Shown: positions 17,082-26,229, numbered from the stretch's first letter. The stretch: DNA of 64,000 nucleotides from M3007 sp044350415 (GCA_044350415.1 JBILHQ010000003.1:1-64000); one strand, 5' to 3'. Made by a program: numbers and translations. The notes: generated from the letters alone by a model not told the origin.

Positions 17082-17530
17082 ATGAAAAAATATTTGCATT
17101 TTGGTGTTTTTTTAGCGTGCTTTTTTGCCTCACGTTCACGACTGCAATCTACGGTCAGGATACCGAAAAGGAATTGTTGGTTTTCGCTCAAAAGTATCAG
17201 GAGGCCTATAACAAAGAAGACCACGCCACCCTCAAAACATTCTACACCGCCGATGCGCACCGCATCTCCAAAGACACTATTTAGGGTGCTGAGGCCATTG
17301 CTGCCCAATTCGGGCGGTAGTTTACATCTGCCGATTGAGCCGTCCAAATCGTGCAGGAAAAAGTCACCTGGAGCGATATTAACCATTCTATTGTATTTTC
17401 AGGAACGTACCACGTAACAGGAAAGAATACAGGCGGTAACGATATTGGTTTTTCGGGTAATTTTACCAACCTCACGTTGAAGGAAAACGGCGTTTGGGAA
17501 ATCACTAAGTTCTTCGTTGTGAACAATTAG
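17082..17530 (+). pseudogene. NTF2-like/DUF4440 secreted protein, broken
   Basis: The start MKKYLHFGVFLA at 17082 is the first part of a signal peptide. A frameshift then moves the reading frame to TFTTAIYGQDTEKELLVFAQ and the family-typical YQEAYNKEDHATLKTFYTADA. Three in-frame stops follow (TAG at 17282, TAG about 48 bases later, TGA near 17337), but the frame continues to code for a matching C-terminal half (VTWSDINHSIVFSGTY, GVWEITKFFVVNN) to the TAG at 17528-17530. The intact family is a small alpha+beta cone fold, about 140 residues, often exported. It is the first gene behind the AraC-type operators, so a regulated target has been lost. Confidence 0.75.
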
Positions 17531-17619
17531 AACGCTAAAAATAAGGGGCAACTCAGGTCAATGATTGACCCGGTACATGTCATATGAAAATTATTTATTT
17601 AAAAAGAAAAAATTTTACA

Positions 17620-20600
17620 ATGATAAAAAAAACACACGAGTATAGTATCCTGTCCCACAGAGGATTATCTCTTATTTTATTGTTATTGTGCTTGCTTTTA
17701 TCCGCCCAATGGCTCCAAGCGCAATCTTGTACTGCCTCTATTACGGGCGAGTTGGTGATTTGTCCGGGCGGGAGCCGGGTATTGACTGCGTCCCCGGGAA
17801 GTACCTATGCCTGGAGTACCGGGGTTTTTACACCTTCCATTACAGTGACTACTGCCGGCACCTACACTGTAACGGTCACCAACGCGACCGGTTGTGCAGC
17901 CACGGCCACGGCTACCACCAGCATACTATCCGCAGGAATGCTCTCGGCGCCGGTAGCGCAGGGACTTAATGGTTATCCTGTTTGTTTTGGATCTACGCTC
18001 CAAATGAGCAGCACGGTTCCCGGCGGCACCTGGAAGGCGTTTACATTTATGCCAGTAATCTCTATCCACCCGACGACCGGATTGGTTACCTCCCTGACCG
18101 CCAATACTTTTACGGACACCTCTTCTGTTGCCTATGAGGTGTCGGCTCCGGGCTGTATCGTAGGTGCCTTGGCACGAATAGAGGTAAGGGGGCTGAATCC
18201 GGGAACTATTAATGGGAATGCCAGTATTTGCAGTTCGCCTTATTATGGGAATAATACCACTCAACTCAGCGTTACCAGCCCGTCTTTGGGCTTTGGATCT
18301 ATTACCGGCACTTGGTCGAGTAGTAATACTAATGTAGCCACGGTGAATTCCACGGGGTTGGTTTCGTCCGTACCTCCCAGCACGAATTCCGGCACCTCCA
18401 TCATATCTCGTTCGGTTACTTGGGAGGGTTGTACCACTACCGCTACTAAGTTAATTACAGTAAACGCCAACCCATCCACGTTGGTCACCAGCACACTGCA
18501 AAATACTTGTGTGAATCAGGTGGTTAATATTTCCGTACCGGATGCCGGACCGGGAGCCACTTACAGTTGGTCGGGCGATATTGTCAATATCAATAGCTAC
18601 GCCACGACTTCCGTTTCAAGCATCCCAGGTTATAAACAATACAACGTAACCGTTACCAGTGCCGTTGGATGCTCCCAAACGGGTTATGGCCTTCATTTTC
18701 TCAATGAGTTGCCCGTTGCCACCATCACCGCAAATCCTACCCTCGTTTGTGTGGGGCTAACCCTCGACCTTTCTGTACCGGCGGCGGCTTCCACCACCTA
18801 TGCGTGGTCTGGCCCCGGTCTCAATAGTACAACTGGTAGTAATGTTACCGCCATACCACCAGTGGCGGGTATGCAGACGTACACCGTTACGGCGATGACT
18901 AATGCGTATTTTGGCAACTGCTCGAATACGGGCGAGGTGAATGTCATGGTATCCGACCCATTGGCTTGTCCGTCTATATTCAGTCCTTCCAACGGCCAAA
19001 ATGCTGTGGGCTTGAACATCGGTATGCTCGACTGGAACGATGTACCAGGAGCAAGCGGGTATTTGGTTTCATTTGGGACCAATGCGCCGGATTACAACAA
19101 TATCCTGAATGGTACGAATACGGCCTCCAGCCAAATAGTCATAGGTGCGTTATCAACCAACCTCACGTATGGTTACAAGGTAATACCCTCGGGAAATTGC
19201 ATTTCTTCGGGTTGTACCACAGTCACTTTCTCCACTTGTGTACCATCCTTTACTTGCCCCGTCAACAGTAATGTGCCCTTGAATGGCAATTGTGCCTTGC
19301 TTATTCCTGATTTAGTGACCGGTCTTGCCGCCAGTCCAGGGTGTAGTTCATTTGTATTTACACAAAGCCCTACTGCGGGGAGCATTGTTTCTTTATCCCA
19401 TAATGGAACGGTTTCGGTGGTGATTACACCCAGTAATCCAGTGGTTGCACCTTGTACTGTAACATTGACTGGTAAGGACATAACCGCGCCGAACATCACT
19501 TGTCCGGCCAATACCACGGTGAATGCCAATGCATCATGTCAGGGCCAAGTCGGATCTTATGCTCCCACTACACTGTCGGATAACTGCAACCCGAATCCGA
19601 CAGCAGTCCAAAGTCCCGCGTCCAGCGCATTATTGAGCGACCACAACGCGACGCAAACGGTAACCCTGACGGCGAACGATGGCAACGGCAATACCGCCAC
19701 CTGTTCGTTTACAGTGACGTTGAAGGATATTGCGCCACCAACAATTGTTTGTAAAAACTATTCAGCCAGCCTCAACGCCTCCGGTGCAGCGAGTGTCATT
19801 ATGGCCAATGTATTCCAAAGCGGTTCGGATAATTGTGGTACGGTAAACCCCGCTTTGGTCGTGCCCAGTACCTTCACTTGTACCAATATCGGTACCAACA
19901 CGGTTGTTTTAACAGCCAACGACGGCAACGGCAATACGGCCACTTGCTCGGCGACGGTTACGGTAGTGGATGCCATAGCCCCGACAGTTATTTGCCAACA
20001 CATTACCACCAACCTGAATGCCGCTGGCACGGCCAGTATTACCCCAGCCAGTATATTGCTGAGCGGCACAGACAACTGTGGCATGGTAAATCCAGTTTCG
20101 GTAATTCCTAACACGTTCACTTGTAGTAATTTGGGTTCCAATCCGGTCATCCTTACTGTCAATGACGGCCATGGCAACACGGCCACCTGTTTGGCTAAGG
20201 CCATCGTGGTGGATGCCATAGCACCGACTATGCTTTGCAAAAATGTAACAGTGGCACTCAATGCCAACGGACAGACCAGCATAACACCGGCACTGGTCAA
20301 CAACGGTTCTTCAGACAACTGTACCATTGTCAGCCTTTCGCTGAGCCGTACCAATTTCAATTGTGCCAACTTGGGGCAAAACTTCGTATCTCTCACAGGA
20401 GCGGACCAGTCGGGCAACAGCAGCACCTGTACCGCCACCGTCACCGTTCAGGATTTGTTGGCACCTGTGGCCAATTGTAAAAACACTACGTTAAATCTCG
20501 GCCCTAACGGCAGTGTGGTAGTTCTGGCAACCGCTGTAAACAATAACAGTACGGACAATTGCAGCATGAGTTTTGTCGTCACGCCAGCCACCCTGACCTG

Positions 20601-21504
20601 CGCCAATATCGGTTCCAACACAGTAGTGCTAAGGGTAACGGATGCAGTCAATAACCAGTCCACTTGTACGGCCATTGTGACCATAAAAGATGCTACAGCT
20701 CCCATTGCACGCTGCAAAAACGCGACTATCTTTTTAAATGAATCAGGTATGGCCACCCTGGGTATAGCCCAGGTGAACAATGGCTCTTCGGATAACTGCG
20801 GCCTCAGCAGCATTAGTTTGAGCCAGACCCAGTTCAATTGCTCCGAGTCGGCTGGCTCAACCTGGCCAGTATTTCTGACTTTAAAAGATGCAGCCAATAA
20901 CACAAGCACCTGCATCGCTTATGTCACCGTCAAGGACAATATTGCACCGACAGCCATCTGCGAAAACACCACGGTATTATTGGGCGCCAATGGGAAGGTA
21001 GTCGTTTTTGGGGAAGATCTTGCGGGGGGCAGTTTCGATAACTGCATGGTAATATCTTACAGCCCGATTGCTAAAGTATATACCACAGCCAATATTGGGA
21101 TAAATAACCTAACCGTAACGGTAAAGGACTGGCACAGCAACGCGGCCACTTGTGTATCAGTGGTGACCGTATTGCCCTATGGCAATTCATTTGGTTCAAT
21201 GATCGATCAACGCCAACCAGAAGCATCGCAGGGTAACAAGCAAGAGGACATTTTTGTGGATCTCTATCCCAACCCAACTTTCGATAGGGTCAATTTGGTT
21301 TTCCAGCTCCCGGAAGACCAGGAATACAACTTGAAAATTTGGGATTTAATGGGCCGTTTGCGTTTGGAGCAATCTGCTAAGGGTGTGGCTGGAGAAAATC
21401 AAGTGGTGATTGACCTTCAGAACCTGCCCGCTGGTATGTACATAGTATCATTTGAATGTGCAGGACAGCAGGTGCAGAAGCGATTGGTCAAAGACAGAAA
21501 CTAA
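17620..21504 (+). CDS. Large secreted HYR-repeat protein with T9SS sorting domain
   Basis: Started at ATG 17620 (1294 residues) the signal peptide has a normal length (LSLILLLLCLLLSAQWLQAQ); an ATG 12 codons earlier is also open. The first half holds Ig-like/PKD-type modules (STYAWSTGVFTPSITVTTAGTY, SGDIV..., TYAWSGPGL). From about residue 625 there are seven HYR-like repeats of around 80 residues, each starting with AP(N/T/V/I)xxC and containing SDNC and NTATC-type motifs. The last 80 residues form a type A T9SS sorting domain (VDLYPNPTFDRVNL, LPAGMYIVSF, QKRLVKDRN). It should be carried across the outer membrane by T9SS and act as a surface adhesin or matrix protein. Likely in the regulon of the upstream hybrid sensor. 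Confidence 0.9.
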   Translation: MIKKTHEYSILSHRGLSLILLLLCLLLSAQWLQAQSCTASITGELVICPGGSRVLTASPGSTYAWSTGVFTPSITVTTAGTYTVTVTNATGCAATATATTSILSAGMLSAPVAQGLNGYPVCFGSTLQMSSTVPGGTWKAFTFMPVISIHPTTGLVTSLTANTFTDTSSVAYEVSAPGCIVGALARIEVRGLNPGTINGNASICSSPYYGNNTTQLSVTSPSLGFGSITGTWSSSNTNVATVNSTGLVSSVPPSTNSGTSIISRSVTWEGCTTTATKLITVNANPSTLVTSTLQNTCVNQVVNISVPDAGPGATYSWSGDIVNINSYATTSVSSIPGYKQYNVTVTSAVGCSQTGYGLHFLNELPVATITANPTLVCVGLTLDLSVPAAASTTYAWSGPGLNSTTGSNVTAIPPVAGMQTYTVTAMTNAYFGNCSNTGEVNVMVSDPLACPSIFSPSNGQNAVGLNIGMLDWNDVPGASGYLVSFGTNAPDYNNILNGTNTASSQIVIGALSTNLTYGYKVIPSGNCISSGCTTVTFSTCVPSFTCPVNSNVPLNGNCALLIPDLVTGLAASPGCSSFVFTQSPTAGSIVSLSHNGTVSVVITPSNPVVAPCTVTLTGKDITAPNITCPANTTVNANASCQGQVGSYAPTTLSDNCNPNPTAVQSPASSALLSDHNATQTVTLTANDGNGNTATCSFTVTLKDIAPPTIVCKNYSASLNASGAASVIMANVFQSGSDNCGTVNPALVVPSTFTCTNIGTNTVVLTANDGNGNTATCSATVTVVDAIAPTVICQHITTNLNAAGTASITPASILLSGTDNCGMVNPVSVIPNTFTCSNLGSNPVILTVNDGHGNTATCLAKAIVVDAIAPTMLCKNVTVALNANGQTSITPALVNNGSSDNCTIVSLSLSRTNFNCANLGQNFVSLTGADQSGNSSTCTATVTVQDLLAPVANCKNTTLNLGPNGSVVVLATAVNNNSTDNCSMSFVVTPATLTCANIGSNTVVLRVTDAVNNQSTCTAIVTIKDATAPIARCKNATIFLNESGMATLGIAQVNNGSSDNCGLSSISLSQTQFNCSESAGSTWPVFLTLKDAANNTSTCIAYVTVKDNIAPTAICENTTVLLGANGKVVVFGEDLAGGSFDNCMVISYSPIAKVYTTANIGINNLTVTVKDWHSNAATCVSVVTVLPYGNSFGSMIDQRQPEASQGNKQEDIFVDLYPNPTFDRVNLVFQLPEDQEYNLKIWDLMGRLRLEQSAKGVAGENQVVIDLQNLPAGMYIVSFECAGQQVQKRLVKDRN

Positions 21505-21825
21505 TCCTTTGCAGGGAGGGTACGCTGATTTTTCAGGTACTCTAAATGGCGCTAATGAGAAAATGTCAGGTATGTATTAAGATGCGTTCCGTCCTTTTCA
21601 AATTTTGGGAAGCAAGCCAAAACACCGCTCCGGGGTTCACTCCGAAGCGGCGTTTTGTTAGTGCGCCCGGCACAGGCGCTGACTCGGCGGTTAAAATGCC
21701 GGAAAGTTTTAGTTGTTGTTGGAGGGATTGTTGCAATGCCGGTTCGGGACTTTGTGAAGTTCAAAAAATCCCGGATATATTGCCCCCCTGTCAGGGATAA
21801 TTTGTTATAATCCGTTAGTCAGTCT
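21505..21825. other. Intergenic stretch with a hairpin
   Basis: About 320 bases. An inverted repeat at about 21617-21654 (aaaacaccgctccgg against ccgaagcggcgtttt, two mismatches, 8-base loop) followed by tgtt may be a terminator for the HYR gene. A short open frame around 21546-21800 has no family features and overlaps the hairpin, so I do not call it a gene. Confidence 0.4.
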
Positions 21826-22092
21826 TCAAAACTGTTTTATTAAGCTCAAATATTCTACACTTTTTTTCAGTTTGTACAACGGAAGTGTCGTCATTAATTC
21901 TTTAACTTTCTCTTCGTCAACATTTTTAAAAATTAAAATGGCACCGTTTCTGGTTTGTCTTAAAAATAAATGGTCTAAAATACCTTCTTCTTTCCATTTT
22001 GCAACAACTTCTTGTTCGTGTTTTAATATTTCCTGGAAATTGTCTGGAAGGTTATCCATATCAAGGGTTAAAATTGCTTGAATTCTGTTCAT
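21826..22092 (-). CDS. Small muconolactone-isomerase-like protein
   Basis: An 88-residue protein with the ferredoxin-like alpha/beta pattern of the muconolactone delta-isomerase/Dabb group: the first strand IQAILTLDM, a long helix ILKHEQEVVAKWKEEGILDH, the strand NGAILIFKN, a helix VDEEKVKELMTTLPLY and the last strand SVEYLSL. Most such bacterial proteins are of unknown function and bind small ligands as dimers. It has low GC content and stands alone beside inverted-repeat elements, consistent with an accessory gene. The true activity is unknown. Confidence 0.65.
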   Translation of the reverse strand: MNRIQAILTLDMDNLPDNFQEILKHEQEVVAKWKEEGILDHLFLRQTRNGAILIFKNVDEEKVKELMTTLPLYKLKKSVEYLSLIKQF

Positions 22093-22269
22093 AATATATT
22101 TGTTTGAAAGCCAACAAAAAGTGGTTTTGATGAGATCAAAACTTATAATTGTCTGCCTGATGAGTTATAGCCCACGCAAAGTGGTTTTTAGTTTTAATTA
22201 AAAATATTTTATATTATTTTTTTCAGGTTACGATTGAAGATATCAACTTGTTATTGAGCAAATAGGTGT

Positions 22270-22515
22270 TTGATATCAGCAATTATCGGTTTGCAAAAAA
22301 GATAATGTATTGTGGGCACTTGGATGGCAATTGGGCTATTGTCAGGTTCTCTATACTCCCAAGGTTCCTTAGGACCAAAATCGAGGTTTGGGCTTATTCG
22401 TCGGTAACGATTTCTCTATACCCCCAAGGTTCCTTAGAACCCCCATATTCTGGCCCAAATCACATTTTTCGCATTAAAAAATATTGCAAACCGAGAATTG
22501 CTGGTTGAATATCAA
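22270..22515. repeat. 246-bp inverted-repeat element with internal direct repeats
   Basis: The ends, 22270-22296 and 22484-22515, are imperfect inverted repeats (both contain ttgcaaaccga/tcggtttgcaa and agcaatt, with a 5-base insertion in one). Inside, a 28-base word beginning ttctctata is repeated at 22347-22374 and 22412-22439 with 26 of 28 matches and a 65-bp period. No open frame fills it. It looks like a small non-autonomous element or a relic of one. Confidence 0.55.
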
Positions 22516-22546
22516 CTATATTATCTGCAAGATCACATTAGTCATT

Positions 22547-22702
22547 AGAGCATGTCTGGGGTTTTTTCTTCCTGAAAATCAATACTTTATGAACCTGGCT
22601 TCAAATCAACGCGGTCAATTACCCCGGTAAACTCCCTTGTTGTTTTATCGCCAGAACCATAAGCTATTGATTTTCAGTTCAAAAAAATTCCAGACATGCT
22701 CT
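22547..22702. mobile_element. MITE-like element with long terminal inverted repeats
   Basis: A 156-bp unit whose 38-bp ends (22547-22584 and 22665-22702) are inverted repeats with 32 of 38 matches, including perfect outer 13-base (agagcatgtctgg) and inner 12-base (tgaaaatcaata) blocks. The inverted similarity goes on inwards for about 15 more bases, so most of the unit could fold as one hairpin. A related end occurs at 37811-37861. It lies between the inverted-repeat element and the 3' end of the Old Yellow Enzyme gene. Confidence 0.6.
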
Positions 22703-22709
22703 TAAAGAA

Positions 22710-23789
22710 TTATTGTTCTAGAAAAGGATAATCAATATATCCTTCGTCTTTTCCTCCATACATCGTAGCTCTGTCGGGTTGATTAAGTTCTGCATGTAGC
22801 TCAAAACGTTTTGGCAAATCAGGATTTGCTAAAAAAAGTGTTCCGTAAGAAATAAGTTTTGCAATTCCTTTTTCTAATGCGGCTTCACCTGTTTCTCTGT
22901 TATATCCACAATTAGCTATCACAGCGTGTTGTGATAGTTTCCCAAAAGTTTCAACAGCATTTATTGGATAATGAGGGAATTTATCTGCCGGAAATGGTAT
23001 GTTCATTATATGAATATACGACAAAGGTAATTTGTTAAGTTCATTGAGGAGTAAGGTAAATTGCGCTACAGGATTTTGATGAATTATATTATTATACGTG
23101 CTGGTTGGCGATAAGCGAATAGCCACCTTATCACTACCAACAGCATTAACCATTTCTTGCATTACTTCTAACACAAAGCGATTACGATTTTCGTTGCTTC
23201 CGCCGTATTGGTCATTTCTTTGATTGGCACTTTCTGCTAAAAACTGATTAGGTAGGTAGCCAAATGCAGCGTGAAGTTCCACTCCGTCAAAACCTGCTTC
23301 AATCGCATTAATAGCGGCTTGTTTATAGTCTTGAACAATATTGATTACCTCTTCTGTGCTTAATGCTCTTGGCGTTTCATAATCTTTCATTCCTTCCATT
23401 GTGAAATGCTGTTGTCCTTCAATTGCCAAAGCGGATGGCGCAACAGGATGCTCACCATTTTTCACAAGAGTGTGTCCAACACGTCCTGTGTGCCATAATT
23501 GTGCATAAATAACACCTCCGTTTTCGTGAACAGCCTGTGTAACTTTTTTCCAGGCAGTAATTTGTTCAGGCGTATAAATGCCAGGTGTAAAAGGACTTCC
23601 AATAGCTTCTTTAGAAATATTTATGGCTTCACTAATGATTAAACCAGCACTCACTCGTTGAGTATAGTATAATATTGTAGCGTCGCTTACAATACCATTG
23701 ATATTGGCACGGGAACGGGTCATTGGCGCCATAGCCATACTATTTTTAAGTATCTTCCCGCCCAGTTTTATTGATGCTAATAATTTCAT
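22710..23789 (-). CDS. nemA: Old Yellow Enzyme family alkene reductase
   Basis: A 359-residue FMN-dependent NAD(P)H:flavin oxidoreductase of the OYE type (N-ethylmaleimide reductase-like) that reduces activated alkenes. The (beta/alpha)8 barrel is complete: LGGKILKNSMAMAPMTRSRA at the start, GVIYAQLWHTGRVGH near 95-110, AINAIEAGFDGVELHAAFGY near 160-180 (the His/Asn-type substrate pocket), NQRNDQYGGSNENRNRFVLE near 190-210 and LFLANPDLPKRF near 320. It is transcribed away from an HxlR regulator, a frequent arrangement for stress-induced reductases. The gene is AT-rich. The symbol reflects family similarity only. Confidence 0.92.
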   Translation of the reverse strand: MKLLASIKLGGKILKNSMAMAPMTRSRANINGIVSDATILYYTQRVSAGLIISEAINISKEAIGSPFTPGIYTPEQITAWKKVTQAVHENGGVIYAQLWHTGRVGHTLVKNGEHPVAPSALAIEGQQHFTMEGMKDYETPRALSTEEVINIVQDYKQAAINAIEAGFDGVELHAAFGYLPNQFLAESANQRNDQYGGSNENRNRFVLEVMQEMVNAVGSDKVAIRLSPTSTYNNIIHQNPVAQFTLLLNELNKLPLSYIHIMNIPFPADKFPHYPINAVETFGKLSQHAVIANCGYNRETGEAALEKGIAKLISYGTLFLANPDLPKRFELHAELNQPDRATMYGGKDEGYIDYPFLEQ

Positions 23790-23815
23790 TACTTAACTTT
23801 TTAAAAATTTAGTTG

Positions 23816-23872
23816 CAAATCTACATTCATTACTTTACTTTTGCCAGTAGTTACACTATTGTATAGTAGTAA
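23816..23872. promoter_or_regulatory. Divergent OYE/HxlR control region with palindromic operator
   Basis: The interval between two divergent genes has a -7 box for the reductase on the minus strand (TAGATTTG, 23823-23816) and one for the regulator on the plus strand (TACTTTTG, 23836-23843). Between and beyond lies an imperfect 22-bp palindrome, 23851-23872, built of TTAC-ACTAT and ATAGT-AGTAA halves. It sits about one turn from the -33 zone of the reductase promoter, as expected for a repressor site recognised by the HxlR dimer. Confidence 0.55.
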
Positions 23873-23906
23873 CCTAAAGTAAAGCAATATTCAAAATCAA
23901 TAAGTT

Positions 23907-24233
23907 ATGACGAGAAATAAAATAAGTATTTCTGAAAAAACCTGTAATCTAAAAGATGTTCTAGATATTATTGGTGGTAAATGGGCAATGCCCATTATTT
24001 ATATTTTGTCAAAGGGCAAAATGCGTTTCAAAGAAATAGAAAGAAGTATTGAAGGAATTAATACAAGAATGTTGGTCAAGGAATTGAAAAATATGGAAGC
24101 CAATGGGATTGTTACAAGAGAAGTTTTTGCAACGGTCCCGCCAACTGTTGAATATACATTGACACACAAAGGTGAAAAATTATTACCCAGCATTGTATCC
24201 TTACACAGTTGGGGTCAAGAGTTTATCGTCTGA
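23907..24233 (+). CDS. HxlR family transcriptional regulator
   Basis: A 108-residue winged helix-turn-helix protein. HxlR hallmarks are all present: CNLKDVLDIIGGKWAMPIIY (start of the wing-helix fold, with a Cys at residue 12 that is a redox or electrophile sensor in several family members), MRFKEIERSIEGINTRMLVKELK (recognition helix region) and the closing YTLTHKGEKLLPSI with a final helix. Members such as YodB, HypR and HxlR act as dimers, often repressing or activating a divergent oxidoreductase. Here the divergent gene is an Old Yellow Enzyme, 118 bp away, so induction by quinones or other electrophiles is a reasonable inference. Confidence 0.92.
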   Translation: MTRNKISISEKTCNLKDVLDIIGGKWAMPIIYILSKGKMRFKEIERSIEGINTRMLVKELKNMEANGIVTREVFATVPPTVEYTLTHKGEKLLPSIVSLHSWGQEFIV

Positions 24234-24546
24234 TTGGCTGTCGGTTTCGCTGTATTACTGCATAACTTGTTAGTATTCGAAACGTTGCGCTTCTTTAGAG
24301 GCAACTATACAGCCAGTTTCGCCTCCCCGTTTTAGATGTCAAGCCGTATATACCGTTTTCCGCCGAAGACGACTGGATAGTTGCCCGGATAATATAATGG
24401 CGGCACCTTGCTCTTCCAACTGAGTAGAATCAACCCCCTCAGTGACTCCCGTCATCATTCTCCCCTGAAAATAGCAGGACTTTCGGCAATGATTTTCCAG
24501 TTCCTTATTGGCTGGTTTGCTCTTGAAGTCTTGAAAAAAACAGGTT
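24234..24546. other. Noncoding stretch, possible cassette border
   Basis: About 310 bases with no gene. Just behind the HxlR stop there are short inverted words (ggctgt near 24237, acagcc near 24309) and cagtttcgcc-type strings. Similar noncoding borders occur after other accessory genes of this window. A 17-base word at 24410-24426 looks like the complement of a tRNA D-arm, but no tRNA can be built around it. Confidence 0.3.
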
Positions 24547-26181
24547 ATGCCGACGCAAAAAAAAGATATTGCTCAACCCTCCGATCTCCAGGCCCACAGC
24601 GGAGGCACTGGTGCGCTTCGTTTCCAAATTCCGGTCTACACTGATTTGCTGCCGCCCTGCAACAATGCTTGTCCGGCCGGCGAGAACATTCAGGCATGGC
24701 TGGGATTGGCGCAGGAAGGCCGCTACGCAGAAGCCTGGCAAAAACTGGTGGAAGAAAATCCGTTGCCTGCTGTGCACGGCCGGGTCTGTTACCATCCCTG
24801 CGAAGACCATTGCAACCGGACACAGGTTGATACGCCTGTCAGCATCCATGCTATTGAACGGTTTCTGGGCGATACGGCGCTGGAAGAAAGCTGGCAGGTG
24901 GCATTTGACCAAACCTCTTCGGGCAAAAAAGTGCTCATTGTGGGTGGTGGCCCCAGCGGTATCTCGGCTGCTTATCACCTGCGCCGCGCGGGTCATGCTG
25001 TGGAAATACGGGAGGCTGGCCCCATCCTCGGCGGTATGATGCACTTCGGTATTCCTCCGTACAGGCTCCCCCGCAATATATTGGATGCCGAAATTCAACG
25101 CATTGTCAACATGGGTATTACGGTGCGGCTCAATCATAAGGTAACCGATATCTTACAGGAAAAAGAAACTGGTGGTTTCGATGCTGTTTTCATCGCTATC
25201 GGCGCTCATTTGTCCAAAAAAATTGATATCCCTTCCCGTGATGCGGGTCAGATACTCGATGCCCTCACTTTTCTGAAAGACGCAGGTGCCGGACAATCGC
25301 CCAAACTGGGTAGAAAAGTGGCTATTTACGGCGGTGGCAATACGGCCATGGACGCTGCCAGGGTGGCCAAACGTTTGGGCTATGAACCACTCATTATCTA
25401 TCGCCGCGGTCGGGAACACATGCCTGCACATGATTTTGAGGCCGACGAAGCGCTGGCTGAAGGGGTGAAAATCAATTGGTTGCGCACCATTAAGGAAATC
25501 AATGAAAATGCAATTACCGTAGAAATAATGCGCGTCAATGCAGCAGGGAAACCCGAAGGGACCGGTGAGTTCGAAACCCTTGAAGCCGATGCTCTTATCC
25601 TCGCTCTCGGACAGGAAACGGATACTGAATTCCTCCAGAAAATCCCGGGAATTTCCTTGGATTCAGATGGACGGGTAAAAGTCGGGTCTGATATGATGAC
25701 TGGTGCACAAGGGGTTTTTGCAGGTGGTGATATGGTGCCCAGCGAACGAACGGTTACAGTGGCGGTGGGCCATGGCAAAAAAGCAGCGCGTTTCATTAAT
25801 GGCTACCTGACTAATCAGCCGTTCCAAAAAGAAAAAAAACACCCGATAGTCGGTTTTGAACATCTTCATGTATGGTACCAAACTGCTGCTCCCCAGCAAC
25901 TGCAATCACACGCGGAGGAGTCGCTTCGGGTACAGGATTTTCGGGAGGTGAGGGCCGGTTTAACCGAAAAGGAAGCGCGGTACGAAGCCATGCGCTGTCT
26001 GTCGTGCGGCAATTGTTTCGAATGTGACGGCTGTTACGGTGCTTGTCCCGAAGGTGCCGTGATCAAACTCGGCAAAGGCAATCGCTACAGTTTCGATTAC
26101 GACCGCTGTACCGGCTGCGCCGTGTGTTTCGAACAATGCCCCTGTCATGCGATTGAGATGGTGGGATCAGGAGGAATTTAA
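24547..26181 (+). CDS. GltD-like NAD(P)H flavoprotein with C-terminal 2[4Fe-4S] domain
   Basis: A 544-residue iron-sulfur flavoprotein related to the glutamate synthase small subunit. The N-terminal cluster region has CNNACPAGENIQAWL and CYHPCEDHCNR. FAD binding is shown by VLIVGGGPSGISAAYHLRRA near 125 and NAD(P)H binding by VAIYGGGNTAMDAARVAKRL near 255, with the second FAD motif GVFAGGDM near 395. The last 65 residues carry a bacterial ferredoxin pair (CLSCGNCFECDGCYGACPEGA and CTGCAVCFEQCPCHAIE). There is no glutamate synthase large subunit nearby. The pyruvate:ferredoxin oxidoreductase gene begins 48 bp downstream, so it likely moves electrons between NAD(P)H and ferredoxin for that enzyme. 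Confidence 0.88.
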   Translation: MPTQKKDIAQPSDLQAHSGGTGALRFQIPVYTDLLPPCNNACPAGENIQAWLGLAQEGRYAEAWQKLVEENPLPAVHGRVCYHPCEDHCNRTQVDTPVSIHAIERFLGDTALEESWQVAFDQTSSGKKVLIVGGGPSGISAAYHLRRAGHAVEIREAGPILGGMMHFGIPPYRLPRNILDAEIQRIVNMGITVRLNHKVTDILQEKETGGFDAVFIAIGAHLSKKIDIPSRDAGQILDALTFLKDAGAGQSPKLGRKVAIYGGGNTAMDAARVAKRLGYEPLIIYRRGREHMPAHDFEADEALAEGVKINWLRTIKEINENAITVEIMRVNAAGKPEGTGEFETLEADALILALGQETDTEFLQKIPGISLDSDGRVKVGSDMMTGAQGVFAGGDMVPSERTVTVAVGHGKKAARFINGYLTNQPFQKEKKHPIVGFEHLHVWYQTAAPQQLQSHAEESLRVQDFREVRAGLTEKEARYEAMRCLSCGNCFECDGCYGACPEGAVIKLGKGNRYSFDYDRCTGCAVCFEQCPCHAIEMVGSGGI

Positions 26182-26229
26182 GATTTAAGATTTACGAATT
26201 TCGATTTACGATTTTACACATCAAAAAAA
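26182..26229. repeat. Short AT-rich tandem words between operon genes
   Basis: Consists of repeated gattta-type words (aagattt, gatttacga in alternating form) in the 48-bp gap between the flavoprotein and PFOR genes. A simple sequence of this type is too short for a gene or a terminator. Confidence 0.4.

Noticed and set aside
19758..20444. Open frame of 228 codons on the minus strand
   Set aside because: Opposite-strand shadow of the HYR repeats, with no start region or homology.
22347..22439. Two 28-base direct repeats considered as a CRISPR array
   Set aside because: Only two units, no cas genes, and the pair lies within an inverted-repeat element.
24410..24426. Word resembling the complement of a tRNA D-arm
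   Set aside because: No anticodon arm, T-arm or acceptor stem can be formed around it on either strand.
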